A DNA stretch of 64,000 nt, from assembly GCF_000014965.1 (NCBI RefSeq), contig NC_008554.1:496001-560000 (forward strand), given 5' to 3'. This stretch comes from Syntrophobacter fumaroxidans MPOB (GTDB lineage: Bacteria; Desulfobacterota; Syntrophobacteria; Syntrophobacterales; Syntrophobacteraceae). A program made the translations under genes and the position numbers. The notes under the pieces were generated by a model. The model ran no database searches and had not been told where the DNA came from. It worked only from the letters and a program-made list of their open reading frames with translations. This document shows positions 44,969 through 54,557 of this stretch, in pieces (position 1 is the first letter of the stretch; every line of letters starts with the position of its first letter).

Positions 44969-45946
44969 ATGCAGCAACTGACCATGGGACAGGCGGTGAA
45001 CCAGGCGCTCAGAGAGGAAATGCTTCGCGACCCGAATGTTTTTATCGCGGGCGAGGGCGTCGGGGTGAGCATTCACGCCGCTCCGGTCCTTCCCACCTTC
45101 GGACTGCTGGAGGAATTCGGCCCGGATCGGGTGAAGGATACGCCGGTTTCGGAGGCGGCCATCGCCGGACTGGCGGTCGGCGCCTCCGTGATGGGATTGA
45201 GGCCGGTGGTGGAAATCATGTTCAATCCTTTCGTGACCCTCGCTTCGGACATGATCGTCAATCATGCCGCAAAGCTCCGGTACCTGTCGGGCGGGAAGAG
45301 CACTTTCCCCATGGTGGTGAGGATAAAGAGCGGGGCCGGGTTCAAGGCGGGATGCCAACATTCTCATAACCTGGAAGCCTGGCTCGCGCACTGTCCGGGA
45401 ATCAGGGTGGTGATGCCTTCAACCCCGGCGGATGCCAAGGGCCTGCTCAAGTCCGCCATACGGGACGACAATCCCGTGGTGTTCATCGAAGACATGTTGC
45501 TCTATTTCGTGCCCGGACCGGTGCCCGAAGAGGAATACCTGGTTCCCATAGGGAAGGCGGACGTCAAACGGCAGGGTTCCGACGTCACCATCGTGACCTG
45601 GTCCAAGATGCTGGGAGCGGCCATGAAGGGCGCCGCGCTGCTGGAACAAAAGGGTGTATCCGCCGAGGTGATCGATCTGCGCACCCTCGCGCCGCTCGAT
45701 AAGGATGCGATTCTCGATTCCGTGAGAAAGACCGGCCGGCTGGTGGTGCTCCACGAGGCCACGCGAACGGGCGGGTTTGCCGGAGAAATCTGCGCCCTGG
45801 TTGCCGAAGAAGCGCTGGGCAGTCTCAAAGCGCCTTTCCGACGGGTGACCGGCCCGGACATCCCCGTGCCTTTCAGCCCGCCGCTCGAAGCGTTCTACAT
45901 CCCCGACGAGCACGACCTGGTAAAGGCGGTGGAAAGCATCGTCTGA
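44969..45946 (+). CDS. Thiamine-diphosphate dehydrogenase E1 beta subunit
   Basis: 325 residues, standard E1 beta length. Marks: MGQAVNQALREEM, GEGVGV, KDTPVSEAAIAGLAVGASVMGLRPVVEIMF (in shorter pieces), the HSHNLEAWLAHCPGIRVVMPSTPADAKGLLKSAI region (HSxxxEAWxxHxPG in the acetoin branch) and DLRTLAPLD near the C-terminal domain. It forms the alpha2beta2 E1 with the preceding gene, 35 bases upstream; GGAGGTGA precedes the ATG. Confidence 0.9.
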   Translation: MQQLTMGQAVNQALREEMLRDPNVFIAGEGVGVSIHAAPVLPTFGLLEEFGPDRVKDTPVSEAAIAGLAVGASVMGLRPVVEIMFNPFVTLASDMIVNHAAKLRYLSGGKSTFPMVVRIKSGAGFKAGCQHSHNLEAWLAHCPGIRVVMPSTPADAKGLLKSAIRDDNPVVFIEDMLLYFVPGPVPEEEYLVPIGKADVKRQGSDVTIVTWSKMLGAAMKGAALLEQKGVSAEVIDLRTLAPLDKDAILDSVRKTGRLVVLHEATRTGGFAGEICALVAEEALGSLKAPFRRVTGPDIPVPFSPPLEAFYIPDEHDLVKAVESIV

Positions 45947-46358
45947 GTCGTGCCCGGGCTCAAGGCGCGTATTGAATGTAACAGCCCGCCCGATGGAAGC
46001 GGAAAGAGGCGAGGGGGGGCGACTTGCCCGGGGGCGGCCGCACCCTGCCGCGGGGCGCGCCACGGCCGGCGAAGGCGGAACCTTCCGCCCGGCTCGTCGA
46101 GAGTGGGGCGTGTTTGCGGGGCGCCACTTCCCGTGCCCGGTCGGGTCAATTATAATCCGGGAGTGCGGGCGTCGCGCGAAAAGCTCCGGAAATGACTGAT
46201 ACCGAAACGCAAAATGGCGTTGCACGCTTCGCGGGTGACTCCCCACTCATGCCGTTGGGCGGGAATGACGATGACTTTCATGACGGGTTGTGAGGCCGCG
46301 GTTGACGGGGGGTTGGAGAAGGCCCGCTGATCGCTTCGTTCGCCGGTTTGAGGAACCG
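45947..46358. other. Intergenic stretch between E1 beta and the efflux adaptor
   Basis: 412 GC-rich bases with several short inverted repeats. A 33-codon frame at 46193-46294 lacks a good ribosome site and is not called. No consensus promoter was identified. Confidence 0.4.
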
Positions 46359-47582
46359 ATGGTTGACTTCGTGAGGCGAGGAATCGAGGTCCTCGAAAGG
46401 ATGAGGTCTTTGAAGTCGACGATGGCCATGTGGTCCAAACGTTTCTTGTGGACGGTGGGGATCCTTTGGGTGTCCCTGTCCGTTTCGGCGTGCTCGGAGA
46501 ACATTTCCGGGCAGGGTCGGGGTGGAGGCGCGAAGCGAGCGGTGGTGGTGCCCGTGACCGTGAGCGCCGCCGTGGAGAAGACCGTTCCCGTGCAATTGAA
46601 GGCCATCGGCAAAGTGCAGGCTTACAATACGGTGGCTATCCGCGCGCAGGTGACGGGAGAACTGGTGGGCGTCCATTTCACCGAGGGGCGGGAGGTGAAG
46701 AAGGGCGACCCGTTGTTCACCATCGATCCGAGGCCCTTCGAAGCGGAGGTGAAGAAGGCCGAGGCCAACCTGGCCAAGAACAGGGCTCAGTTGGAGAACG
46801 CTCGAAGGCAGACCCGGCGCTACGGCGAGGTGGCGCATAAAGGATATGTCTCACAGGAGCTGCACGACCAGGTGCTCACCAATGCAACGGCCCTGGAAGC
46901 CGCCGTGCGGGCCGACGAAGCGGCCCTCGAAAGCGCGCGCCTGATGCTCAGGTACTGCCACATCTCCTCGCCCATCGACGGGGTGACGGGTGAAACCAAG
47001 GTCGACCTGGGGAACCTGGTCAAGGACAACGACGATGCCAACCCGATGGTCGTGATCAATCAGATCAGCCCGATCTACGCGTCTTTTGCCGTGCCCGAGC
47101 AGAACCTCCCCGAGGTGAAAAAACACATGGCGGCGGGAAAGCTCGAAGTCCTCGCGACGGTTTCCGGCAACGAGCGGGACGTTGTGAAGGGGGAACTGTC
47201 CTTCATCGACAACACGGTGGATCCCGCCACTGGGACAATCCAGCTCAAAGCAACATTCGCCAACAAGGACAAGTTCCTCTGGCCGGGCCAGTACGTCAAT
47301 GTCGTGTTGACCCTGACCACTCGGAGCGGCGCGATTGTCGTGCCTTCGCACGCGGTTCAGACCGGCCAGGAGGGACAGTACACCTTTGTGGTGAAGCCCG
47401 ATGCCACGGTTGAATATCGGCGCGTGACGGTGGGGCGGGACGTGGACGGGGAACTCGTGATCGAAAAAGGGATCGCCGTCGGGGAGAAGGTCGTCACCGA
47501 CGGGCAGCTCAGGCTTGCGCAGGGTTCCCAGGTGAGGGTCGTTGAGGAGGGGGATGCAGGCACCGGGGAAAAGGCTCGATGA
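46359..47582 (+). CDS. RND efflux periplasmic adaptor (membrane fusion protein)
   Basis: 407 residues from ATG 46359 (GAGGA five bases upstream); ATG 46401 is a possible shorter start. A lipobox LSVSAC is present. Domains follow the HlyD/AcrA order: beta-barrel entry (IGKVQAYNTVAIRAQVTGEL), lipoyl hinge (GREVKKGDPLFTIDPRPFEAEV), alpha-hairpin (about 100-170), then IQLKATFANKD and GQYVNV. It bridges the pump and the outer-membrane duct. The last codons overlap the pump start (ATGA). Confidence 0.9.
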   Translation: MVDFVRRGIEVLERMRSLKSTMAMWSKRFLWTVGILWVSLSVSACSENISGQGRGGGAKRAVVVPVTVSAAVEKTVPVQLKAIGKVQAYNTVAIRAQVTGELVGVHFTEGREVKKGDPLFTIDPRPFEAEVKKAEANLAKNRAQLENARRQTRRYGEVAHKGYVSQELHDQVLTNATALEAAVRADEAALESARLMLRYCHISSPIDGVTGETKVDLGNLVKDNDDANPMVVINQISPIYASFAVPEQNLPEVKKHMAAGKLEVLATVSGNERDVVKGELSFIDNTVDPATGTIQLKATFANKDKFLWPGQYVNVVLTLTTRSGAIVVPSHAVQTGQEGQYTFVVKPDATVEYRRVTVGRDVDGELVIEKGIAVGEKVVTDGQLRLAQGSQVRVVEEGDAGTGEKAR

Positions 47583-50500
47583 ATATCACCGAACTGTTCA
47601 TCCGACGGCCCGTTGCGACGACGCTGGTGATGCTGGCGATCCTGCTCTTCGGCCTGATGGGATACCGGTCGCTGCCGGTGAGCGAGCTGCCCAACGTGGA
47701 CTATCCCACCATCGAGGTTTCGTCGAACCTGCCCGGCTCGAACCCGGAGACCATGGCCGCGTCGGTGGCGACCCCCCTGGAACGGGAGTTTTCCACTATC
47801 GCGGGGCTGGATTCGATGACCTCGGTCAATGCGCTGGGGATCACCCGGATCACGCTGCAGTTCTCGCTCGATCGGGACATTGACGCCGCAGCCCAGGATG
47901 TCCAGACCGCCATCGCCAAGTCCCAGCGTCTCCTGCCGCCGGAGCTTCCCACGCCCCCCTGGTTCCGCAAAGTGAATCCCGCGGACCAGCCCATCCTGTA
48001 CCTGGCGCTGGCCTCCCCCATACTCCCGCTTTCCACGGTGGACGAGTATGCCCAGACGCTCGTCGCCCAGAGGATTTCGATGCTCGGCGGCGTGGCCCAG
48101 GTGCTGGTCTTCGGGTCGCAGAAATATGCCGTTCGCGTGCAGGTCAACCCCAATGCGCTCACCTCGCTTGGCATCGGAATCGACGAAGTCGAACAGGCGA
48201 TCGCCAAGAGCAACGTGAACCTGCCGACCGGAACGCTCTACGGTCAAAACCGGGCATTCACGGTTCAGGCCACGGGACAGCTTGTCAACGCCGCTTCCTA
48301 CAAGCCGGTGATCGTGGCCTACCGCAACGGCTCTCCGGTCCGTCTCCAGGACCTGGGAAAAGTCATCGACGGCGTCGAGAACGACAAGGTGGCCGGGTGG
48401 TTCAACAGCGGGGGAAACACGTCGCGGGCGATTATTCTGGCCATCCAGAGGCAGCCCGGGACCAACACCGTCCAGGTCGCCGACCGCATCAAGGGACTTC
48501 TGCCGATGTTCCGGATGCAGATCCCGGAATCGGTCAAACTGGATATCCTCTACGATCGTTCCGAATCGATCAGCCATTCCATCGAGGACGTCAAGTTCAC
48601 GCTATACTTGAGCATGTGCCTTGTCGTGCTGGTGATTTTTCTTTTTCTGAGAAACGTGTCCGCGACCATCATCCCTTCCCTTGCGCTGCCCCTGTCCATC
48701 GTGGGAACATTCGCGGTGATGTACATGCTGGGCTACAGCCTCGACAACCTGTCGCTCATGGCGCTGACCCTCTCGGTGGGGTTCGTCGTCGACGACGCCA
48801 TCGTCATGCTCGAAAACATCGTCCGGCACCTGGAGATGGGCAAGAGCAAACTCCAGGCCGCGCTCGACGGCTCCAGGGAAATCGGTTTCACCATTTTGTC
48901 CATGACTTTGTCCCTGGCGGCCGTGTTCATTCCCCTCCTGTTCATGGGGGGCATCCTGGGAAGGCTTTTCCACGAATTCGCGGTCACCATCGGGGCGGCC
49001 ATCCTCGTTTCCGGGGTCGTGTCCCTGACCCTCTCGCCGATGCTGTGCAGCAGGTTTCTGAAAGCTCCCGGCGCCGAACGGCACGGTGCCTTCTACAACA
49101 CTGCCGAACGGTTCTTCCAGGGGATGCTCGGCGCGTACGACTGGAGCCTGAAGCTCGTCCTCAGGCACAAGGCTTCCATGATGCTCCTTTCAGCCGTCTT
49201 GCTGATCGCTACCGGATACCTTTTCTGGGCAATTCCGAAGGATTTCATCCCCAGCCAGGATACGGGACAGGTGCAGGGTTTCACCGAGGCCAGGCAGGGC
49301 ATTTCCTTCGCGGCCATGGTCGAACGCCAGAAAGCGGTGGCCGCGATCATCAACAAGGATCCGGACGTCGCCGGTTTCATGTCGGGCGCCGGAGCCACGG
49401 GAGGAACCCCCACCGGGAACAGCGGCCGCTTGTTCATGCGGTTGAAACCGCGATCCGAGCGCGAATCGAACGTGACCGAGGTGATTGCCCGGCTGCGCGG
49501 GGAGGTGGCCGCGGTCCCGGGAATCAATGTCTATTTCCAGAACCCGCCGGCGATTCAGATCGGGGGGAGGGCAACCAAGAGCCAGTATCAATACACCCTC
49601 CAGGGACCGGACACGAAGGAGCTCTACCAGTGGGCGCCCGCGCTCGAGGAAAAATTCAGAGAACTGCCCGGACTGCAGGACGTGGTGAGCGATCTGCAGA
49701 TCACGAATCCTCAGGTGGTCGTCGATATTGACCGTGACAAGGCGCAGTCCCTGGGCGTTTCGGCTGAACAGATCGAGAATGCGCTCTACAGCGCATACGG
49801 TGCGCGGCAGGTCTCCACGATCTACACTCCGATCAACCAGTACCAGGTTATTCTCGAGGTCGATCCGAAATACCAGGAGGACCCCTCCGCCCTGTCCCTG
49901 CTCTATGTGCGATCGAGCAGCGGACGACTGGTGCCCACCGAGGCCGTGGCAAAAATCAGGCAGAATGTCGGTCCCATGACGGTAAACCACACGGGACAGT
50001 TTGCTTCCGTCACCGTGTCCTTCAATCTGAAGCCCGGGGTCGCACTCGGCGACGCTGTGGACCAGATTGAGAAGGCCGTTCGGGAACTGAGGCTGCCGGC
50101 CACGTTGAGCAGCAGCTTCCAGGGGACCGCCCAACAGTTTCAGCAGTCCATGAAAGGCATGTGGGTCCTTTTGATCGTTGCCATCATGGTCATCTACATG
50201 GTGCTGGGCATCCTTTACGAAAGCTTCATCCACCCCGTGACCATCCTTTCAGGGCTTCCGTCGGCGGGCGTGGGAGCGCTGCTCACCCTGATGATCTTCC
50301 GCGTGGACCTGAGCATCTATGCGTTTGTGGGAATCATCATGCTGGTCGGGATCGTCAAGAAGAATGCGATCATGATGATCGACTTCGCCCTGAGCGCTCA
50401 GAGAGAGTACGGCAAATCACCGGCTGAAGCCATTTATGAGGGATGCATCCTCCGATTCAGACCGATCATGATGACCACCATGGCGGCGCTGATGGGGACG

Positions 50501-50746
50501 CTGCCGATTGCGCTCGGGATCGGTGCGGGAGCGGAAGCCAGGCAGCCTCTCGGTCTGGCGGTCGTCGGAGGCTTGGTGCTCTCGCAACTCCTGACGCTTT
50601 ACATCACGCCGGTCGTCTATTTGTACATGGAGTCGTTCCAGGAAATGCTGAGAAGGGTTTTCAAGCCAGCCGCCCGCAAAGCGACGCCGGAAGCCGTTGG
50701 GAGCGAAGTCATGGAGAGGCCGCGGCGGAAAACGTCGGCGTTGTGA
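47579..50746 (+). CDS. RND multidrug efflux pump (AcrB/MdtB type)
   Basis: 1055 residues, 12 membrane helices in two repeats, each followed by a large periplasmic loop. Starts NITELFIRRPVATTL, a typical MdtB/MdtC-like opening. The proton-relay DD pair is in VGFVVDDAIVMLEN of TM4, and the TM10 lysine lies in VGIVKKNAIMMIDFA. Substrates cannot be read from sequence. It is translationally coupled to the adaptor gene (overlapping ATGA). Confidence 0.93.
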   Translation: MNITELFIRRPVATTLVMLAILLFGLMGYRSLPVSELPNVDYPTIEVSSNLPGSNPETMAASVATPLEREFSTIAGLDSMTSVNALGITRITLQFSLDRDIDAAAQDVQTAIAKSQRLLPPELPTPPWFRKVNPADQPILYLALASPILPLSTVDEYAQTLVAQRISMLGGVAQVLVFGSQKYAVRVQVNPNALTSLGIGIDEVEQAIAKSNVNLPTGTLYGQNRAFTVQATGQLVNAASYKPVIVAYRNGSPVRLQDLGKVIDGVENDKVAGWFNSGGNTSRAIILAIQRQPGTNTVQVADRIKGLLPMFRMQIPESVKLDILYDRSESISHSIEDVKFTLYLSMCLVVLVIFLFLRNVSATIIPSLALPLSIVGTFAVMYMLGYSLDNLSLMALTLSVGFVVDDAIVMLENIVRHLEMGKSKLQAALDGSREIGFTILSMTLSLAAVFIPLLFMGGILGRLFHEFAVTIGAAILVSGVVSLTLSPMLCSRFLKAPGAERHGAFYNTAERFFQGMLGAYDWSLKLVLRHKASMMLLSAVLLIATGYLFWAIPKDFIPSQDTGQVQGFTEARQGISFAAMVERQKAVAAIINKDPDVAGFMSGAGATGGTPTGNSGRLFMRLKPRSERESNVTEVIARLRGEVAAVPGINVYFQNPPAIQIGGRATKSQYQYTLQGPDTKELYQWAPALEEKFRELPGLQDVVSDLQITNPQVVVDIDRDKAQSLGVSAEQIENALYSAYGARQVSTIYTPINQYQVILEVDPKYQEDPSALSLLYVRSSSGRLVPTEAVAKIRQNVGPMTVNHTGQFASVTVSFNLKPGVALGDAVDQIEKAVRELRLPATLSSSFQGTAQQFQQSMKGMWVLLIVAIMVIYMVLGILYESFIHPVTILSGLPSAGVGALLTLMIFRVDLSIYAFVGIIMLVGIVKKNAIMMIDFALSAQREYGKSPAEAIYEGCILRFRPIMMTTMAALMGTLPIALGIGAGAEARQPLGLAVVGGLVLSQLLTLYITPVVYLYMESFQEMLRRVFKPAARKATPEAVGSEVMERPRRKTSAL

Positions 50747-50876
50747 GGGACCGATGTGCGTCTCGCAGTGGAGCGGTTCGCCTCGGGCGGTGGCGGCGAA
50801 CCGCTCCGGGGGAACCGCGGGGGCGGAGGGCGGGGCTTGTCGTTGAATTGTTTCAAAACAGGCAGGGACGGAAACG

Positions 50877-51611
50877 GTGGACGAGCTGGACACATTGATG
50901 GATCTCATCCGGCAGAAGTATGAAGTCGAGGTGGTGCCCCTCAAGATCGGGGACAGAACCCTTCGACTCCTGCAATTGACGGATTTCGAAGCATACATCG
51001 AAAGACTGGTGGATTCGGGCGGCGTGGGCATCATGGATCTGCCCTTCTGGGCCAAGGTCTGGGATTCGAGTTTTCTGCTCGCCTGGTTTCTCGGCAAGCA
51101 GCCCGTGGTGCCCGGTCGGCGGCTGCTCGAGATAGGAGCGGGCATGGGAGTGGTCGGTCTCTATGCAGCTCTTTGCGGACACCGGGTCACTCTCAGCGAC
51201 ATCAACGAAGACGCGCTTCTTTTTGCCAGGGCCAATGCCCGGCTGAACGGGCTGACGGAAATGAAGATCCTGAAGCTCGACTGGAACGATCCCTCTCCTT
51301 TCGAGCCCTACGATATCGTTTTCGGGTCCGAAGTGATCTACGACCGGAAGTCGTATCCTCTGCTGGTCCGGTTCCTGCGCAGGGCCGTCGCACCCGACGG
51401 GATGATCTTTCTGGCAAAGAACCAGGGATTGCATGCTCCGAGGTTTTTCGAAGAGCTGACCAGGTACTTCGAGTTCAAGGAGAAAGTGCAGGAGGTTCGA
51501 AGCTGCGGAGAAGCTGAGAAGATATGTCTCTATGCCATACGCCGCAAGCGGAGTGTCCCCGAGGAATCCGGGGTGGATTCCGCTGCGTGCGCGGACGGGG
51601 GCGGAACCTGA
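50877..51611 (+). CDS. SAM-dependent methyltransferase (METTL21/protein-Lys MTase-like)
   Basis: 244 residues, class I Rossmann fold. LEIGAGMGVVGLYAA is motif I, LSDINEDALLFARAN motif II, and FGSEVIYD replaces the usual D/NPPY, as in the METTL21/FAM86-like protein-lysine methyltransferase group. The probable start is GTG at 50877. The acidic C-terminus overlaps the next gene (TGATG), so the two are translated together. The target is unknown. Confidence 0.75.
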   Translation: MDELDTLMDLIRQKYEVEVVPLKIGDRTLRLLQLTDFEAYIERLVDSGGVGIMDLPFWAKVWDSSFLLAWFLGKQPVVPGRRLLEIGAGMGVVGLYAALCGHRVTLSDINEDALLFARANARLNGLTEMKILKLDWNDPSPFEPYDIVFGSEVIYDRKSYPLLVRFLRRAVAPDGMIFLAKNQGLHAPRFFEELTRYFEFKEKVQEVRSCGEAEKICLYAIRRKRSVPEESGVDSAACADGGGT

Positions 51612-52330
51612 TGAGCCCGGTGAGCCGTGTCATGATCCCGGTGGGAGCCGGCGCCCTGGCCTGTGAAATTCATCTGCCGGACAAGCTGCCTTCTCCCGCG
51701 GTGGTGTGTTGCCACGGGCTGTTGAGCTCCAAGGACAGCACCAAGTACCTCTCCATTGCCGAGGAACTCAGGGCGGTGGGCATTGCGGCCGTTCGTTTCG
51801 ATTTTTCCGGGGCCGGCGAATGCACCGCGCCGCTCGGTCCCAACCTGTTGGAGTCGTGGTTGAGGGACCTGGACGCGGTCCTGGGGTATGTAAGAGCCCG
51901 GACCTGGATGGCCGGTCCCCTGGGACTGCTCGGCTCCAGCATGGGAGGGTACGTCTCCCTGCTCATGAGGGATTCCGGCAGGCATCCCGTCAACGCGCTG
52001 GTCTGCTGGTCGACGCCCTTCCGACTGGAAAGAATCAGGGCCGCTCTCGAAGACGGTGATGAGCTGGCGCACGTTTTCCCCGCGGGATTCAAGCTCGGAC
52101 ACCCGCAAACGCTCGCATCGCTGGGGCCGATTCCGGGGATACTGGTGATTCACGGACAGGAGGATGACCTGGTCCACTGGGAGCAGGCAACGGACATCTA
52201 TCGACGCCTGGGAGAACCCAGGAACCTGGTGCTCCTGAGAACGGCCGAACACCGCATCCTCGATCCCGAATGGCGGCGGCTCGCCCTGAGACTGAGCGTC
52301 GATTGGTTTCGGGAGCGCTTTTCGACCTGA
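51611..52330 (+). CDS. Alpha/beta hydrolase (serine hydrolase, S9/BAAT-like)
   Basis: 239 residues. Nucleophile elbow GSSMGGY near 114-120, oxyanion segment CCHGLLSSK near 33-41, catalytic Asp in HGQEDDLVH and His in TAEHRILD, a complete triad. It resembles small acyl-esterase/lysophospholipase-like hydrolases; the substrate is unknown. It starts at 51611 inside the TGATG overlap with the methyltransferase. Confidence 0.82.
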   Translation: MSPVSRVMIPVGAGALACEIHLPDKLPSPAVVCCHGLLSSKDSTKYLSIAEELRAVGIAAVRFDFSGAGECTAPLGPNLLESWLRDLDAVLGYVRARTWMAGPLGLLGSSMGGYVSLLMRDSGRHPVNALVCWSTPFRLERIRAALEDGDELAHVFPAGFKLGHPQTLASLGPIPGILVIHGQEDDLVHWEQATDIYRRLGEPRNLVLLRTAEHRILDPEWRRLALRLSVDWFRERFST

Positions 52331-52339
52331 TACCGAGGC

Positions 52340-52375
52340 GCGTTCAAGATGACACAACACCTGCCCGGGAGTGTG
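52340..52375 (+). repeat. Dispersed palindromic repeat, copy C (truncated)
   Basis: GCGTTCAAGAT followed by GACACAACACCTGCCCGGG begins nine bases after the hydrolase stop, matching the left end of copies A (5131) and B (31503). The right half is missing. Confidence 0.6.
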
Positions 52376-52429
52376 AACGGGAGTGAACGGAGTTCGGGCT
52401 TTCTTTAATCTACGACAGGAGACACGGCC

Positions 52430-53071
52430 TTGCTGACGGAAATGGTTTCGAATTTCGCGATCCGGTGCCTTGAAACCACCGGGTACCTTGGTGCCGCCTT
52501 TCTCATGGCGCTGGAGAGCATGATCGCCCCCATCCCGAGCGAGGCGGTCATGCCTTTCGTGGGGTTCCTGGTGGCCGACGGGAAATGGAATCTCTGGATT
52601 GCCGTACTCGCCACCAGCGCCGGTTCCATCATCGGCTCCCTTGCCTCTTACCTGATGGGCTATCATGGAGGCAAGCCATTGGTGCTCAAGGTCGGGAAAT
52701 ACCTGCTGCTCGATGCGCACGACCTGGAGAGGACGGAGTCGTTTTTCAACCGGCGGAGCGGCACTCTGACCATTTTTGTCAGCCGGTTCGTTCCCGTCGT
52801 GAGGCACCTGATTTCGATTCCCGCAGGGACCGGCAAAATGCCGCTGGGTCGCTTCCTGATCGCCACCCTCATCGGCGCGACCCTGTGGAACTCCTTTCTG
52901 CTGGGTTGCGGCATGGTCCTCCGCGAACACTGGTCCGTCGTGCAGACTTATTCGCACCAGGTGGATATCGTGGTGGTTCTTGCGCTGCTGGCAGGCGCCG
53001 CGTGGTTTGTCAGGGCAAGAATCGGCGCCAGGAGCCGGAAGGCGATGGCGTCTTCCTCGGAGGGGGAATAG
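52430..53071 (+). CDS. DedA-family membrane protein
   Basis: 213 residues, with four to five membrane segments. DedA signatures are ESMIAPIPSEAVMPF near 29-43 and FVSRFVPVVRHLISIPAG near 120-137 (F/YxRFxPxxR), both required for function in this family. DedA/DTT proteins act as polyprenyl-phosphate or lipid flippases using the proton gradient. The start is TTG at 52430 with CAGGAG nine bases away; ATG at 52442 is a shorter choice. Confidence 0.88.
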   Translation: MLTEMVSNFAIRCLETTGYLGAAFLMALESMIAPIPSEAVMPFVGFLVADGKWNLWIAVLATSAGSIIGSLASYLMGYHGGKPLVLKVGKYLLLDAHDLERTESFFNRRSGTLTIFVSRFVPVVRHLISIPAGTGKMPLGRFLIATLIGATLWNSFLLGCGMVLREHWSVVQTYSHQVDIVVVLALLAGAAWFVRARIGARSRKAMASSSEGE

Positions 53072-53135
53072 GAGACTCCTCGTTGGGGATTTGGAAGCCG
53101 GATGTGCCGTGGTTTTCCGGGAAAGCATAAACGAA

Positions 53136-53165
53136 AAGGGGGCATGGTGTGAACCATGCCCCCTT
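53136..53165. terminator. Bidirectional hairpin terminator between dedA and mce
   Basis: AAGGGGGCATGG (53136-53147), a six-base loop and CCATGCCCCCTT (53154-53165) form a perfect 12-bp stem. On the minus strand, TTTTCGTTT follows, so it ends the epimerase operon; the plus-strand side is weaker. It lies 13 bases after the mce stop. Confidence 0.8.
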
Positions 53166-53178
53166 GGTGTTTCAGCTG

Positions 53179-53583
53179 CTAGTCCCTCTGGGATATTTCG
53201 ACCAGAACCCCGAAGGTGGACTTGGGATGGAGGAAAGCGATCTTGGCTCCTCCGGCGCCGCGCCGCGGCACTTCATCGATCAGCTTGATGCCTTTGGCCT
53301 TGAGCTCGGCCAGGGCCGCCTCGATGTTGTCCACACGGAAAGCGAGGTGCTGAACGCCCTCGCCCTTCTTCTCGAGATATTTGGCGATGGGGCCGTCGGG
53401 GGCGGTGGATTCGAGGAGCTCGATCTCGGTGTCACCCACCGGGAAGAACGCCGTGGTCACTTTCTGCTCGGCGACGGTCTCACTGCCGGCATGGAGCAGC
53501 CCGAGGATGTCCGCATAGAGCTTCTTGCATTCTTCGATGCTGTTCACCGCGATACCGATATGATCCAGTTTGAGAACCTTCAT
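53179..53583 (-). CDS. mce: Methylmalonyl-CoA epimerase
   Basis: 134 residues of the glyoxalase/VOC fold. The metal ligands are visible as H8 (DHIGIAV), the His of VQHLAFRV and the Glu of VLVEISQ, along with EIELLES. It interconverts (2R)- and (2S)-methylmalonyl-CoA between the carboxylation step and the mutase. The ATG at 53583 overlaps the meaB stop (ATGA) and has AAGGAGG upstream. It is the last gene of the mutase operon, ended by the hairpin at 53136. Confidence 0.93.
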   Translation of the reverse strand: MKVLKLDHIGIAVNSIEECKKLYADILGLLHAGSETVAEQKVTTAFFPVGDTEIELLESTAPDGPIAKYLEKKGEGVQHLAFRVDNIEAALAELKAKGIKLIDEVPRRGAGGAKIAFLHPKSTFGVLVEISQRD

Positions 53584-54557
53584 GACGCCTCCTTGTGCTT
53601 TTGTGGGATGGATAGCCACTTGTTGACGATTTGCCGCATGATGCTGTACGGATCGCGTTTGCGATCCAGGATGTCTTCCACGAGGTGGTCAAGCTGTCCG
53701 CTGGTTTCGAGCTGGCTCCTGACGATGCGGAAGAGCTCGTTGTGGATCATCCGCAAGGTCTCGTCGCAGGTGTGCTGACGGCGCTTCTCGATGAACTTGC
53801 CGCTCTCGTGCAAGAACTGCCGGTGACGTTGGATGGACTGCCAAAGCTCGGTGGTTCCCTCGTCATTGACGGCAACGGTCCTGGTGACGGGAGGATTCCA
53901 ATCCGTCGGCTTGATGTGTGCGTCCTGCTCCACCCGATGGCAGACCTCCGCCGCGAGCTGATCTGCTCCCGGCCGATCCGCCTTGTTGACCACGAAGACA
54001 TCGGCAATCTCCATGATCCCCGCCTTCATGCTCTGAATGGCATCTCCCAGGCCCGGAACCAGGATGAGACAGGTCGTGTCCGCAATGCCGATGACATCCA
54101 CTTCGTCCTGACCCACGCCAACCGTTTCAATGATGATGATGTCCTGGCCGAAAGCGTCAAGGACCTTCACCACATCGCCGGTCGCTTTTGCCATCCCGCC
54201 CAGGAAACCTCGAGTGGCCATGCTCCGGATATACACTCCCGAATCCTCGCTGAGCTCGCTCATCCGGACGCGGTCCCCGAGGATCGCTCCGCCGGTGAAC
54301 GGACTGGACGGATCGACAGCGACAATCCCCACAGTGAGCCCCTCCTGGCGAATCACGCGGGTGAGCTTGTCCGTCAGAGTGCTCTTTCCCGCACCCGGTG
54401 AACCGGTAATCCCTATAACGTAAGCTTTTCCCGTATGAGGGTAGAGCCGTTCCATGACTTCGTGACCCCTTGGGTCTTCATCTTCCAGCCAAGTGATCAG
54501 TCGTGCCGCGTACCGATGGGTGCCTTCAAGGATTTCCTTGACGTAATCCGTTGCCAT
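53580..54557 (-). CDS. meaB: Methylmalonyl-CoA mutase-associated GTPase MeaB
   Basis: 325 residues, a G3E P-loop GTPase. Walker A GSPGAGKST (about 51-59), the VAVDPSSPFTGGAILGD switch segment, ETVGVGQDE (switch II) and NKAD are all present. MeaB gates B12 loading of the mutase and releases inactivated cofactor. It is placed between the mutase and epimerase genes, with a 405-base gap on the mutase side. Confidence 0.94.
   Translation of the reverse strand: MATDYVKEILEGTHRYAARLITWLEDEDPRGHEVMERLYPHTGKAYVIGITGSPGAGKSTLTDKLTRVIRQEGLTVGIVAVDPSSPFTGGAILGDRVRMSELSEDSGVYIRSMATRGFLGGMAKATGDVVKVLDAFGQDIIIIETVGVGQDEVDVIGIADTTCLILVPGLGDAIQSMKAGIMEIADVFVVNKADRPGADQLAAEVCHRVEQDAHIKPTDWNPPVTRTVAVNDEGTTELWQSIQRHRQFLHESGKFIEKRRQHTCDETLRMIHNELFRIVRSQLETSGQLDHLVEDILDRKRDPYSIMRQIVNKWLSIPQKHKEAS

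Noticed and set aside
46193-46294. 33-codon frame upstream of the efflux adaptor
   Set aside because: Weak ribosome site, no recognisable composition and no second line of evidence.
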